From Streptococcus suis (GTDB lineage: Bacteria; Bacillota; Bacilli; Lactobacillales; Streptococcaceae), in the NCBI GenBank assembly GCA_029593465.1, contig JAKTNK010000011.1, positions 1-64,000 of the forward strand: a DNA stretch of 64,000 bases. Direction: 5' to 3'. Of the stretch, positions 9,436 to 18,503 are shown one piece after another. Positions within the stretch are counted from its first letter, which is position 1. Each line of letters begins with the position of its first letter. The notes beneath the pieces are model-generated. The model saw only the letters and a list, made by a program, of their open reading frames with translations, was not told the origin of the DNA and made no database searches. A program made the translations under genes and the position numbers.

Positions 9436-9600
9436 TGTTTGTTTATGTTAAAATGTAAATAAAGTATTTAAGACTGATTTTCCAATAAATGATAAAGCTT
9501 AGGAATTAGAATCGATATTTTTGGAAATTATATAGATAAGATAGTAGATGTTGAAATTTTTAATCTAATTTATAGAAAGTCTAAAAAATTGAGGTGGCTA

Positions 9601-10614
9601 ATGAAAAGAAAAAAAAACTCATATACAATTTACGATATTGCAAAAATTTCAGGATTTTCACCTAAAACAGTTTCCCGTGTTATAAATAGTGAGGAAAGCG
9701 TTAAAGCGGAAACTAGAGAAAAAATTGAAGAGGTAATTTGTCGCTTATCTTATTCTCCAAATGTATATGCAAAGAATTTATCAAAAAAAACAGTAACTAA
9801 TATTTTAATTTCAATAAAAAAAAGAGATGCTTTCCCTTTGATTTGGTTTCAAACATTACTGGACAAACTATTGATTTCTTGCAAAGAAATTGGAATAAAT
9901 GCAATTGTGGAGTATTACAATTCTGACGATGATATTGTAGAATCAATTATACATACTTCAGGTAGTTTTATAGATGGAGTTATTGTATTTTATGAGGACG
10001 AGAATGATTTACGCTTGGATTATTTGAAAAAGAATCAAGTTCCTTGCATTGTGTTCGGTAAAGGATTTCAAAAAGATGTACTTTACGTATCAAATGATGA
10101 TTATGGTGCTATATATCACTTGATGGATAAACTCTCACTAAGTAAAATAAAGACTATGTGGCTATTAATGGGTGGAAAAAATTCTGTTAATATGGAGCGT
10201 GTGAGAGGAGCAGAGGAGTGGCTTGAACAACATTCTAGTGAAGTAGAATTAGAGACCATTTATGGATTGTCAACCATAGAGTCGGTATATTCATATTCCT
10301 ATAATCATTTGACAAAAGATCATCATCCTGATGTAATATTTGTTTCGGGTGATGAAAAAGTACAAGGTCTGATAAAGGCATGTCAGGAAAAAAATATCGA
10401 TATTCCTAATGATGTATCAGTTATCGGGTTTGATAATATTCCAATTTCACAATATTATACCCCATCATTGACGACAATTGCTCCAGATTACGTTGAACTT
10501 TCCAAGCAAATTTTAACCTGTCTAATAAAAAAAATAAATGGTTTAACAGTTGATTCGGTTGAAGTTTCCACTAGTTTAATAATTCGTCAGTCGACAAAGG
10601 ATTTATTAAAATAA
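9601..10614 (+). CDS. LacI-family transcriptional regulator
   Basis: A 337-residue repressor with an N-terminal LacI helix-turn-helix ('TIYDIAKISGFSPKTVSRVIN') and a C-terminal sugar-binding domain containing the family's 'GFDNIPISQYYTPSLTTI' segment. I place the start at the ATG at 9601, which follows GAGGTGG, and not at the TTG at 9589. Its likely target is the palindrome at 167-186 ahead of the phosphoesterase gene. A 165-bp gap separates it from the HAD gene, so it may have its own promoter. Confidence 0.9.
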   Translation: MKRKKNSYTIYDIAKISGFSPKTVSRVINSEESVKAETREKIEEVICRLSYSPNVYAKNLSKKTVTNILISIKKRDAFPLIWFQTLLDKLLISCKEIGINAIVEYYNSDDDIVESIIHTSGSFIDGVIVFYEDENDLRLDYLKKNQVPCIVFGKGFQKDVLYVSNDDYGAIYHLMDKLSLSKIKTMWLLMGGKNSVNMERVRGAEEWLEQHSSEVELETIYGLSTIESVYSYSYNHLTKDHHPDVIFVSGDEKVQGLIKACQEKNIDIPNDVSVIGFDNIPISQYYTPSLTTIAPDYVELSKQILTCLIKKINGLTVDSVEVSTSLIIRQSTKDLLK

Positions 10615-10659
10615 AGATAATATAAATAATTTAATATTGTCATAAAATTATTAATTTCT

Positions 10660-11077
10660 CAACTGTTTCTTCAATTAAGTTACCGAATAAGCAAGCTGAA
10701 ACTATCCATCAATCTGTCAAAGATTTACTCTCTCAGTACCCTATTTGTTCTATCACATCAGATAATGGTTCTGAGTTTAGTCTGTTGTCACACTTAGCAG
10801 GAGTTGATATTTACTATGCCCATCCCTACTCATCTCATGAAAGAGGATCAAATGAGAACTTTAATGGCCTACTCAGAGAGTTTCTTCCTAAAGGGAAATC
10901 ACTTAATCCATTAACGGATGACGAGCTTTCTCAGTATGTCTCCGCTATTAATGAAAGACCGAGACGACTTCTCAATTATAAAACGGCAACTTTTTCTGTT
11001 TGGGGTAACCCAAACTGTTTAAGCTATCGAATTCTTGTTTAGCAGTATTCTTGTTGCACTTGACTTGACAATTTGCG
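10660..11077 (+). mobile_element. IS30-family element, 3'-end remnant (copy 2)
   Basis: It contains the transposase fragment and the terminal sequence repeated at 1-113. Both copies are in the same orientation, 10.96 kb apart, and bound the uptake module. Homologous recombination between such copies could insert or remove the whole module. The rpsF promoter begins about 35 bp further on. Confidence 0.82.
10668..11042 (+). pseudogene. IS30-family transposase, C-terminal fragment
   Basis: Only the last third of an IS30-type DDE transposase is present. The open frame upstream of any start contains 'SITSDNGSEF', holding a catalytic Asp, and continues with 'PYSSHERGSNENFNGLLREF', which holds the catalytic Glu region, to the stop at 11040. 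The N-terminal DNA-binding part is missing, so the element cannot move by itself. Confidence 0.88.
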
Positions 11078-11112
11078 GTGAAGAACATTATCACTTTCTA
11101 TGAAGAAAAAAC

Positions 11113-11141
11113 TTGCTATAGTTTTAAGATAGTGCTATAAT
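11113..11141 (+). promoter_or_regulatory. Promoter of rpsF-ssb-rpsR
   Basis: TTGCTA (11113-11118) and TATAAT (11136-11141) are separated by 17 bp. The leader of about 65 nt contains a hairpin, ACCCC (11167-11171) with GGGGT (11183-11187), just before the AGGAGG of rpsF. In many Firmicutes the S6:S18 pair represses this operon by binding its leader; whether this leader has that fold I cannot tell. Confidence 0.7.
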
Positions 11142-11213
11142 TGTCTATTGTGAGAACACCTCACTTACCCCTTGGGAAACATGGGGTCATTAGTCCAAAA
11201 GGAGGAAATATCA

Positions 11214-11504
11214 ATGGCTAAATACGAAATTCTTTATATTATTCGTCCAAACATTGAGGAAGAAGCAAAAGTGGCTTTGGTAGAACGTTTTGATTCTATC
11301 TTGACTGGCAACGGTGCTACTATCGTTGAATCAAAAGATTGGGAAAAACGTCGCCTTGCATACGAAATCCAAGATTTCCGTGAAGGTCTTTACCACATCG
11401 TCACTGTTGAAGCCGAAGATGCTATTGCTCTTAACGAGTTTGACCGTCTTTCAAAAATCAACACTGACATTCTTCGTCACATGATCGTTAAACTCGACGC
11501 TTAA
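11214..11504 (+). CDS. rpsF: 30S ribosomal protein S6
   Basis: A 96-residue protein of the small-subunit platform that pairs with S18. The start is the ATG at 11214, preceded by AGGAGG at 11199-11204; a longer frame from 11172 would add an unrelated N-terminus. The protein begins [12 protein letters not shown], typical of S6. It is the first gene of the conserved rpsF-ssb-rpsR operon, with 11 bp to ssb. Confidence 0.97.
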   Translation: MAKYEILYIIRPNIEEEAKVALVERFDSILTGNGATIVESKDWEKRRLAYEIQDFREGLYHIVTVEAEDAIALNEFDRLSKINTDILRHMIVKLDA

Positions 11505-11515
11505 GAAGGTAGTTT

Positions 11516-12001
11516 ATGATAAATAATGTAGTACTTGTTGGTCGTATGACCAGAGATGCAGAACTTCGCTACACACCGAGCAATGTCGCTGTTGCCACCT
11601 TTTCTCTTGCGGTAAATCGTAACTTCAAGAGCCAAAACGGTGAGCGTGAAGCTGATTTCATTAACTGTGTGATTTGGCGCCAATCGGCTGAAAATTTGGC
11701 TAATTGGGCTAAAAAAGGTGCCTTGATTGGTATCACTGGTCGTATCCAGACGCGTAATTATGAAAATCAGCAGGGTCAGCGTGTGTATGTCACAGAAGTT
11801 GTTGCAGATAATTTCCAAATGTTGGAAAGTCGTGCTACACGTGAAGGTGCCTCACAAGGCTCTTACGGTGGTGGTTTTAATAGCCCATCATCGAATGACA
11901 GTTTTGCATCTTCACCACAAACACCCAACTTTGCTCGAGATGAGAGTCCCTTTGGGAACTCAAATCCGATGGATATCTCAGATGACGATTTACCGTTCTA
12001 G
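11516..12001 (+). CDS. ssb: Single-stranded DNA-binding protein
   Basis: A 161-residue SSB. The OB-fold occupies residues 1-105 ('[19 protein letters not shown]', '[21 protein letters not shown]'). A Gly/Ser/Asn-rich linker follows, and the acidic tip ends Asp-Asp-Asp-Leu-Pro-Phe, the docking peptide for repair and replication proteins. It coats single-stranded DNA in replication, repair and competence. It sits between the two ribosomal genes as in other Firmicutes. Confidence 0.97.
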   Translation: MINNVVLVGRMTRDAELRYTPSNVAVATFSLAVNRNFKSQNGEREADFINCVIWRQSAENLANWAKKGALIGITGRIQTRNYENQQGQRVYVTEVVADNFQMLESRATREGASQGSYGGGFNSPSSNDSFASSPQTPNFARDESPFGNSNPMDISDDDLPF

Positions 12002-12036
12002 GATGAACATCACTACTATAATATAAGGAGAAAAAC

Positions 12037-12276
12037 ATGGCTCAACAACGTCGTGGCGGATTCAAACGCCGTAAAAAAGTTGACTACATCGCAGCTAACA
12101 AAATTGAATACGTTGATTACAAAGATACAGAACTTCTTAGCCGTTTTGTTTCAGAACGTGGAAAAATTCTTCCTCGTCGTGTAACAGGAACATCAGCTAA
12201 AAACCAACGTAAAGTAACAACAGCAATCAAACGTGCACGCGTTATGGCATTAATGCCTTACGTTAACGAAGACTAA
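12037..12276 (+). CDS. rpsR: 30S ribosomal protein S18
   Basis: A 79-residue basic protein, [22 protein letters not shown] at the start, that binds S6 and 16S rRNA in the platform. It is the last gene of the operon, with AAGGAG at 12026 and a strong terminator 9 bp after the stop. Confidence 0.97.
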   Translation: MAQQRRGGFKRRKKVDYIAANKIEYVDYKDTELLSRFVSERGKILPRRVTGTSAKNQRKVTTAIKRARVMALMPYVNED

Positions 12277-12284
12277 TTAGTTGT

Positions 12285-12313
12285 ATCACTTCCTTTTAGG
12301 AAGTGATTTTTTT
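12285..12313 (+). terminator. Rho-independent terminator of rpsF-ssb-rpsR
   Basis: ATCACTTCC and GGAAGTGAT form a 9-bp stem around TTTTA, followed by six T. Confidence 0.92.
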
Positions 12314-12333
12314 GTCCAATTTTAAGACGTTTA

Positions 12334-12363
12334 AAATCCCAATCTCAGCTGAGATTGGGATTT
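12334..12363 (-). terminator. 30-bp perfect palindrome ending the DUF1129 gene
   Basis: A 15-bp perfect inverted repeat centred between 12348 and 12349 (AAATCCCAATCTCAG and its complement) lies four bases beyond the stop of the minus-strand gene. It is flanked by TTTTAAA and likely ends transcription from both sides. Confidence 0.7.
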
Positions 12364-12366
12364 GGT

Positions 12367-13038
12367 TTAGCGTCTTTGATTGGATTGAGCAGCTAGGGGG
12401 CTCAAGACGTTGTATTTCTTCTTGAAATAGTAACGTAGGGCAAAAGCAAGAGCTCCAATAATAAGTAAGCTGATTGGTGATAGGGTAGGATTGATGACTG
12501 CTGGTAGATATGACGTGGCTGTAAAGAGTAGAAGCCAGGCAATCATTAAAAGGGTCAGTAAGCCGATGGTTTTGAGTAACTTAGGGCGTTGGGCTCTTTC
12601 CTTGCCAACATGGCGATAGATAAAGTAGTAAGTGGCATAGAGAAAGGCGCCTCCGCCAAGACCAATCACGACCATTGATAACAATCCATAAGTCTGATTT
12701 CGACTATCTACTAAGGCCATTACCCCAGTGATAAGCCCTAAGAAACCAAGCCAAAACAGTGATGCATCCATCCACATCAGCCAAGGGTTGGTATTTTTGG
12801 CTTCTTTTGCGGCAGCAGCGTCTTGCGTTTGCTGCTTGGAGAATTGTGAGGCCCAGACGGTCGGTGCTCCGAGAAAAGTACGGGCAGGAATACCGTTTTT
12901 TTGATTTTCTTCAATGCTTGGTAAGATATCTGCTAAGATAGCCTTGATTTCAGCATCTGACTTACCATCTTGAATCAGCTGCTTGGTGGCAATGTGCATA
13001 AATTCTTGGTTTTTGTGGGTGAGATTGTTTAAGTCCAT
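12367..13038 (-). CDS. DUF1129-family membrane protein
   Basis: A 223-residue protein with a cytoplasmic N-terminal helical part (residues 1-85, including 'IPARTFLGAPTVWASQF'), then four membrane spans between about 90 and 210, and a basic C-terminus. The DUF1129 family is common in lactic acid bacteria and has no assigned function. It lies 39 bp downstream of corA on the same strand and is probably co-transcribed with it. Confidence 0.8.
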   Translation of the reverse strand: MDLNNLTHKNQEFMHIATKQLIQDGKSDAEIKAILADILPSIEENQKNGIPARTFLGAPTVWASQFSKQQTQDAAAAKEAKNTNPWLMWMDASLFWLGFLGLITGVMALVDSRNQTYGLLSMVVIGLGGGAFLYATYYFIYRHVGKERAQRPKLLKTIGLLTLLMIAWLLLFTATSYLPAVINPTLSPISLLIIGALAFALRYYFKKKYNVLSPLAAQSNQRR

Positions 13039-13077
13039 AATAATCCTTTCAAGTGAGCGATGGGGAAGAAGTGATTT

Positions 13078-14022
13078 TTAGAACCACTTTTTTCTAATGA
13101 AATAAACGACCACCAGCATGCTAAAGACTGATGCGATGAGAACGATGTACCAAAAGGCATTTGGTAAACCATTTAGCGGCAGCCAGTTGTTTTGGAAGTT
13201 CATGCCATAGGCGGAAAAAATAACTGTTGGAATATCCAAGGCCATGGTCATTAGGGCCAGTGTTTTCATAATGGTGTTCTGGTTGTTGTTGATGATGGCA
13301 GCGGACGTTTCTGCCATCGCATTGAGGACGTTTTCGTAAATACCTGCCATCTCAATGGCCTGCTGGGTTTCGATTAAGGTGTCTTCAAGCAGATCTTCGT
13401 CTTCGACGTATTTTCGAAGGCTAGAGCTATTGCTAGATAGCTTTTTAACAATCCGTTCATTCATTTTCAAAGAAGCTTTCAAATAGACGATGGATTTTTC
13501 CAATTCCATCATATCAATCAACTGTTCGTTACGCGTTGCGTCTTCGAGCTGGGCTTCGATGCGGTCGCTCTGACGGTCAATGGAGCGAAGAGCGGTTAGA
13601 AAGAGCGTTGCATTGCGGTAGAGCAGTTGAAAAATGAAACGAGTCTTCATGAAGGTGTAAAAATTTTTGACACGGTTGGTTTTAAAGGGGTCAAAAATAG
13701 AGAGTTCTTCCAGACAGGTTGTAATGACAGCGTTTTTAGTGACAATAATGCCTAAGGGGATGGTCATGTAGTAACTTTTATTGTTACGCTCCTCATGGGT
13801 TGGAACGTCAACGATAATCAGTGTGTAATCATCCTCAACAGTGATACGAGAGGTTTCTTCAATATCAAGAGGAGCTCTTAGGTCGGTGATGTCAATGTCA
13901 AAACGCTCTGCAATTCGGTGAGATTCTTCTTGGGAAGGGTTGACCAAGTTAATCCAAGCACCTGGCTCGAATACCTCAATTTCGTTGAAGCCAATTCCGG
14001 TTGATAGAAACATTTGTTTCAT
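13078..14022 (-). CDS. corA: CorA-family magnesium/divalent cation channel
   Basis: A 314-residue CorA protein: a large cytoplasmic N-terminal domain, a long stalk helix, and two C-terminal membrane spans. The selectivity motif Tyr-Gly-Met-Asn ends the first span ('SAYGMNFQNNW') and the last residues are the basic cluster RKKWF. CorA forms pentameric Mg2+ channels in the plasma membrane. It is transcribed away from uvrA, and the 260-bp gap between them holds a symmetric palindrome with two opposing -10 boxes. Confidence 0.92.
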   Translation of the reverse strand: MKQMFLSTGIGFNEIEVFEPGAWINLVNPSQEESHRIAERFDIDITDLRAPLDIEETSRITVEDDYTLIIVDVPTHEERNNKSYYMTIPLGIIVTKNAVITTCLEELSIFDPFKTNRVKNFYTFMKTRFIFQLLYRNATLFLTALRSIDRQSDRIEAQLEDATRNEQLIDMMELEKSIVYLKASLKMNERIVKKLSSNSSSLRKYVEDEDLLEDTLIETQQAIEMAGIYENVLNAMAETSAAIINNNQNTIMKTLALMTMALDIPTVIFSAYGMNFQNNWLPLNGLPNAFWYIVLIASVFSMLVVVYFIRKKWF

Positions 14023-14130
14023 CGAGAAACCCTCCTTATGTTTAGAATCTTGCCATACCTACCTATTATACTCTATTTCCTTCTTAAAAAAAAGAAAGAT
14101 TGAGAATTCTTTTTTCCGTAAATAATAGTG

Positions 14131-14162
14131 ATTTTGATATAATAGAACTATTATATCAAAAT
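14131..14162. promoter_or_regulatory. 32-bp palindrome with opposing TATAAT boxes between corA and uvrA
   Basis: Two perfect 15-base arms (14131-14145 and 14148-14162) flank AA. Each arm contains GATATAATAG, so a -10 hexamer faces each way: TATAAT at 14138-14143 on the plus strand and 14150-14155 on the minus strand. No good -35 box is visible for either. It may be a divergent promoter, a repressor site, or both. Confidence 0.6.
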
Positions 14163-14306
14163 AGGATAGTCTTGTTTTATAAGGTTGGCTGTTTGAGGGT
14201 AATGCATGCTTTTAAACAAAAGAACCTAACGTCAGACTAGGAAAGGAATGAAGACTAGCAAGCCTGTCGTCTGTGAGAGTGCTTGCCAATCAATGTATCT
14301 GATATC

Positions 14307-17156
14307 ATGCAAGATAAGTTAGTCATTCATGGGGCGCGAGCTCATAATTTAAAAAATATTGATGTGGAGATTCCACGAGATAAGCTGGTGGTTGTCACAG
14401 GCTTGTCTGGTTCTGGCAAGTCTTCGCTAGCCTTTGATACCATTTACGCAGAAGGACAACGGCGTTATGTTGAAAGCCTGTCAGCCTATGCTCGTCAATT
14501 TTTGGGCAATATGGAAAAGCCAGATGTGGATTCGATTGATGGTCTAAGCCCTGCCATCTCCATTGACCAAAAAACAACCAGTAAGAATCCTCGCTCAACC
14601 GTTGGGACTGCCACAGAAGTCAACGACTACCTTCGTCTCTTATACGCTCGTGTAGGCACTCCTTACTGTATTAATGGGCACGGTGCTATTTCAGCAACTT
14701 CTGTTGAGCAGATTGTGGATGAAGTCTTGGCTCTTCCTGAGCGAACACGCATGCAGATTTTGGCGCCCATTGTTCGCCGTAAAAAAGGTCAACACAAGAC
14801 CATTTTTGAACGTATCCAAAAAGATGGTTATGTGCGTGTTCGTGTTGATGGGGAGATTTATGATGTCACCGAAGTTCCAGTCTTGTCTAAGAGCAAAAAC
14901 CATGATATCGAGGTAGTAATTGACCGTTTGGTCAACAAGGAGGGTATTCGTTCACGTCTCTTTGATTCTGTTGAAGCAGCCCTGCGTCTAGGGGATGGTT
15001 ATCTCATCATTGACACTATGGATGGTAATGAATTGCTCTTTTCAGAGCATTACGCTTGCCCAGTTTGTGGCTTTACAGTACCAGAATTAGAACCTCGCCT
15101 CTTTTCCTTTAATGCGCCGTTTGGCTCCTGTCCAACCTGTGACGGTCTCGGCATGAAGCTGGTGGTTGACCTAGACTTGGTGGTTCCAGATGGGAAAAAG
15201 ACGCTTCGTGAGGGGGCTTTGGCACCGTGGAATCCGATTTCGTCCAATTATTACCCAACTATGTTAGAACAAGCGATGACGGCGTTTGGTGTTGATATGG
15301 ATACCCCTTGGGAAGACTTGTCCGAGGAAGAACAGCAGCTGGTCTTATACGGTTCTGGAGAACGTGAATTTCACTTCCATTATCAAAATGACTTCGGAGG
15401 CGTCCGTGACATCGATATCCCGTTTGAAGGAGTGGTGACAAATATCAATCGTCGTTACCATAAAACCAACTCGGAGTACACACGAAGTGTTATGCGTGAG
15501 TATATGAATGAGCTCACTTGCTCAACCTGTCACGGTTACCGCCTCAATGATGCGGCTTTATCGGTGCGTGTTGGTGGTGAAAATGGGATGTCGATTGGTG
15601 AAATTTCAGAGCTATCTGTTGAAGACCATTTGAAATACCTCTCAAGCCTAAGCCTTGGTAAGAATGATGATATCATTGCTCGTCCCATCCTCAAAGAAAT
15701 AACCGATCGCCTGACCTTCTTGAATAATGTTGGACTGAATTACCTGACCCTATCACGCATGGCAGGAACCCTATCTGGAGGAGAAAGCCAGCGGATTCGT
15801 CTAGCGACTCAAATTGGCTCTAACCTCAGTGGGGTGCTTTATGTGCTTGACGAGCCTTCTATCGGCTTGCACCAAAGGGATAACGATCGCTTGATTGCCA
15901 GCCTAAAAAAAATGCGAGATTTAGGCAATACCTTGATTGTTGTCGAACACGATGAAGACACGATGATGGAGGCGGATTGGTTGATTGATGTTGGTCCTGG
16001 AGCGGGTGCTCTTGGAGGACAGATTGTGGCCTCAGGAACGCCCAAGCAAGTGGCTAAATCGAAGCAATCCATTACAGGGCAATATCTATCGGGCAGAAAA
16101 GCGATTCCTGTTCCTCAAGAACGACGTTCTGGTAATGGGCGTTTTATCCAAGTCAAAGGAGCGAAGGAGCATAATCTGCAAAACATTGACGTGACTTTTC
16201 CCCTTGGGACCTTTATCGCTGTGACGGGGGTTTCAGGATCTGGAAAATCAACCTTGGTCAATAGCATTTTGAAAAAAGCCATCGCCCAAAAACTGCATCG
16301 AAATTCCGATAAGCCTGGAAAACACCAATCTGTTGAAGGTATTGAGCATATCGAACGCTTGATTGACATTGACCAGAGCCCAATCGGGCGGACCCCACGT
16401 TCTAATCCTGCCACTTATACCGGTGTTTTTGATGACATTCGAGAGTTATTTGCCCAAACCAATGAAGCCAAGATTCGTGGCTATAAGAAAGGTCGTTTTT
16501 CGTTCAATGTTAAGGGCGGACGCTGTGAAGCTTGTTCGGGAGATGGTATCATCAAGATTGAAATGCACTTCTTGCCGGACGTTTACGTTCCTTGCGAAGT
16601 CTGCCATGGGACACGTTACAATTCGGAAACCTTGGAAGTGCACTACAAAGGCAAAACGATTGCGGATGTCTTAGAGATGACGGTAGATGATGCGGTGGCA
16701 TTTTTTGCAGCGATTCCCAAAATTGCTCGAAAACTTCAAACCATTAAGGATGTTGGTTTGGGTTATGTTACCTTGGGTCAGCCAGCCACAACCCTTTCTG
16801 GAGGGGAAGCTCAGCGGATGAAGTTGGCTAGCGAACTCCATAAACGTTCAACGGGTAAATCTTTCTACATTTTGGATGAACCGACAACAGGCCTACACAC
16901 GGATGATATTGCTCGTTTGATTACCGTCTTGAATCGCTTTGTTGACGAGGGGAATACCGTGCTTGTCATTGAGCATAATCTTGATGTTATCAAAACAGCC
17001 GATCATATTATCGACCTTGGACCAGAGGGCGGTGTCGGTGGTGGACAGGTCATTGCCACAGGGACACCAGAAGAGGTAGCAGAAGTTGAGCATTCCTACA
17101 CAGGACACTATTTACGCAGTAAACTGCCAACCTTTAACGAGGGTAAGTCATCGTAA
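14307..17156 (+). CDS. uvrA: Excinuclease ABC subunit UvrA
   Basis: A 949-residue damage sensor of nucleotide excision repair that loads UvrB. It has two ABC ATPase units, with Walker [10 protein letters not shown] and GVSGSGKST, signatures LSGGESQR and LSGGEAQR, and zinc-binding Cys pairs 'CPVC..CPTC' and 'CEAC..CEVC'. I chose the ATG at 14307 because the protein then begins [17 protein letters not shown], as in other streptococci. A TTG at 14283 would add eight residues and cannot be excluded, since neither start has a strong ribosome-binding site. Confidence 0.95.
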   Translation: MQDKLVIHGARAHNLKNIDVEIPRDKLVVVTGLSGSGKSSLAFDTIYAEGQRRYVESLSAYARQFLGNMEKPDVDSIDGLSPAISIDQKTTSKNPRSTVGTATEVNDYLRLLYARVGTPYCINGHGAISATSVEQIVDEVLALPERTRMQILAPIVRRKKGQHKTIFERIQKDGYVRVRVDGEIYDVTEVPVLSKSKNHDIEVVIDRLVNKEGIRSRLFDSVEAALRLGDGYLIIDTMDGNELLFSEHYACPVCGFTVPELEPRLFSFNAPFGSCPTCDGLGMKLVVDLDLVVPDGKKTLREGALAPWNPISSNYYPTMLEQAMTAFGVDMDTPWEDLSEEEQQLVLYGSGEREFHFHYQNDFGGVRDIDIPFEGVVTNINRRYHKTNSEYTRSVMREYMNELTCSTCHGYRLNDAALSVRVGGENGMSIGEISELSVEDHLKYLSSLSLGKNDDIIARPILKEITDRLTFLNNVGLNYLTLSRMAGTLSGGESQRIRLATQIGSNLSGVLYVLDEPSIGLHQRDNDRLIASLKKMRDLGNTLIVVEHDEDTMMEADWLIDVGPGAGALGGQIVASGTPKQVAKSKQSITGQYLSGRKAIPVPQERRSGNGRFIQVKGAKEHNLQNIDVTFPLGTFIAVTGVSGSGKSTLVNSILKKAIAQKLHRNSDKPGKHQSVEGIEHIERLIDIDQSPIGRTPRSNPATYTGVFDDIRELFAQTNEAKIRGYKKGRFSFNVKGGRCEACSGDGIIKIEMHFLPDVYVPCEVCHGTRYNSETLEVHYKGKTIADVLEMTVDDAVAFFAAIPKIARKLQTIKDVGLGYVTLGQPATTLSGGEAQRMKLASELHKRSTGKSFYILDEPTTGLHTDDIARLITVLNRFVDEGNTVLVIEHNLDVIKTADHIIDLGPEGGVGGGQVIATGTPEEVAEVEHSYTGHYLRSKLPTFNEGKSS

Positions 17157-17473
17157 TAAAAAGAGAAGACAGGCTTGTCTAGAACATAGATAACCCCTAT
17201 CGACAATAGAAAACGGTTAGTTTAGAGGCTGATTATCCCATCATGAAAACTCTTAGGAATGTTGTTCTAACGCTATTTCTAAGAGTTTTTTGATTTATCT
17301 AGTAAAAGAAAAGGATTGAAGAAAATGAGCCACAATGGACTTTTTTTCAATCTGGAGAAGGCAAGATTGTCTTCTTTTTTAATCGTTAAAGCCTTGATTT
17401 TGCAGCTGTTTTCTTGCTAACTGTCTGCCAAATGATAGGTTGAGGTATGGTAATGGTTGGCTTTCCTGAGACA
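17157..17473. other. Intergenic region between convergent uvrA and ansA
   Basis: These 317 bp contain the uvrA terminator described separately and a weak AGAAG/CTTCT hairpin with a T-run near 17355-17380. I see no open frame with a ribosome-binding site. Confidence 0.6.
17246..17291 (+). terminator. Rho-independent terminator of uvrA
   Basis: AAAACTCTTAG (17246-17256) pairs with CTAAGAGTTTT (17279-17289), extended by four weaker pairs. The run of T continues to 17291. The A-rich 5' side makes it work in both directions. Confidence 0.85.
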
Positions 17474-18436
17474 TTAGCCTTCGATGTAATCTTTTAAACC
17501 AGCCCCTTTCAGACCTGCGTTAAGGGCAATGAGCAGTTTAAGGCGGGCCTTTTGGCTGTTTAATTCTTTCACAAATAAGATCCCCTTACTTGCCAAATCA
17601 GCCCCTCCCCCCTGATAAGCATAGACTGGCTCTGCGATACCATTGAAGCAACGAGATACCAGTACCACGGGCAACCCTTCTTTAGCCAGTGCTGTCAGAG
17701 CATCGGCAGCTTCAGGTGGCAGATTGCCAGCCCCCAGTGCTTCGATAACGACACCGTCAATAGGGCTATTATGAAGGAGGCTTAAAATCCCATTTCCCAT
17801 ACCAGCGTAGGCTTTGATGATGGGAATAGTGCCAGTGATGCTTTCAAGATCAAATCGGATACGAGGTTCAGCCGTTTGGAAAAAGAGGATATCCTTCTTC
17901 ATCATGATACCCAAAGGACCGTGAGTTGGGGTCTGGAAGGTTGAGACATTGGTGGTATGTGTTTTGGTGACGTACTTAGCTGCGTGGATTTCATCATTCA
18001 TCACCACTAGGACCCCTTTGTTGCGCGATTTTGGATGCGCGGCAACTCGGAGTGCTGATAGGTAGTTGTAAATCCCATCGCTACCGAGTTCATTGGATGA
18101 TCGCATGGCTCCAGTGATGACGATAGGGATATCGGGGAGGTTCATCGTGTCTAGAAAATAGGCCGTCTCTTCAAGGGTATCTGTCCCATGTGTGATGACA
18201 ACCCCATCAAAATCAGCTCCGATACGTTTAATGTTGCGATAAAGTTCAAACATATGTTGCTCGGTGATGTGAGGACTTGGCAGGTTGAACAGGTCAATGG
18301 TTGTGATGCTAAAGTCATCCAACTCAACAGCCACTTGATTCATCGGATTGTCTGCTGATGAATTGACCGTTCCCATTTCGTCCGCCGTCATAGAGATTGT
18401 TCCGCCAGTATGCAGGACAAGAATGTGTTTCGTCAT
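17474..18436 (-). CDS. ansA: L-asparaginase, type I
   Basis: A 320-residue cytoplasmic asparaginase hydrolysing asparagine to aspartate and ammonia. The two catalytic Thr motifs are visible: 'LHTGGTISM' at residues 8-16 and 'THGTDTLEETA' near residues 82-92. There is no signal peptide, which supports the type I class. It is divergent from the HAD-fusion gene, with 67 bp between the starts, and convergent with uvrA. Confidence 0.93.
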   Translation of the reverse strand: MTKHILVLHTGGTISMTADEMGTVNSSADNPMNQVAVELDDFSITTIDLFNLPSPHITEQHMFELYRNIKRIGADFDGVVITHGTDTLEETAYFLDTMNLPDIPIVITGAMRSSNELGSDGIYNYLSALRVAAHPKSRNKGVLVVMNDEIHAAKYVTKTHTTNVSTFQTPTHGPLGIMMKKDILFFQTAEPRIRFDLESITGTIPIIKAYAGMGNGILSLLHNSPIDGVVIEALGAGNLPPEAADALTALAKEGLPVVLVSRCFNGIAEPVYAYQGGGADLASKGILFVKELNSQKARLKLLIALNAGLKGAGLKDYIEG

Positions 18437-18503
18437 TGGTAAACTTCTTTCAAAATTGTGATATAATTTATTCTAACATAATTCAGAGTGTGGGAGAGTA
18501 AGG

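Noticed and set aside
11727-12026. Open frame of 99 codons inside ssb
   Set aside because: It overlaps ssb in another frame, has low-complexity residues and no ribosome-binding site.
14283-14306. TTG start of uvrA giving eight extra residues
   Set aside because: Relatives begin at MQ(D/N)KL, and the ribosome-binding site is not better. The ATG at 14307 is preferred.
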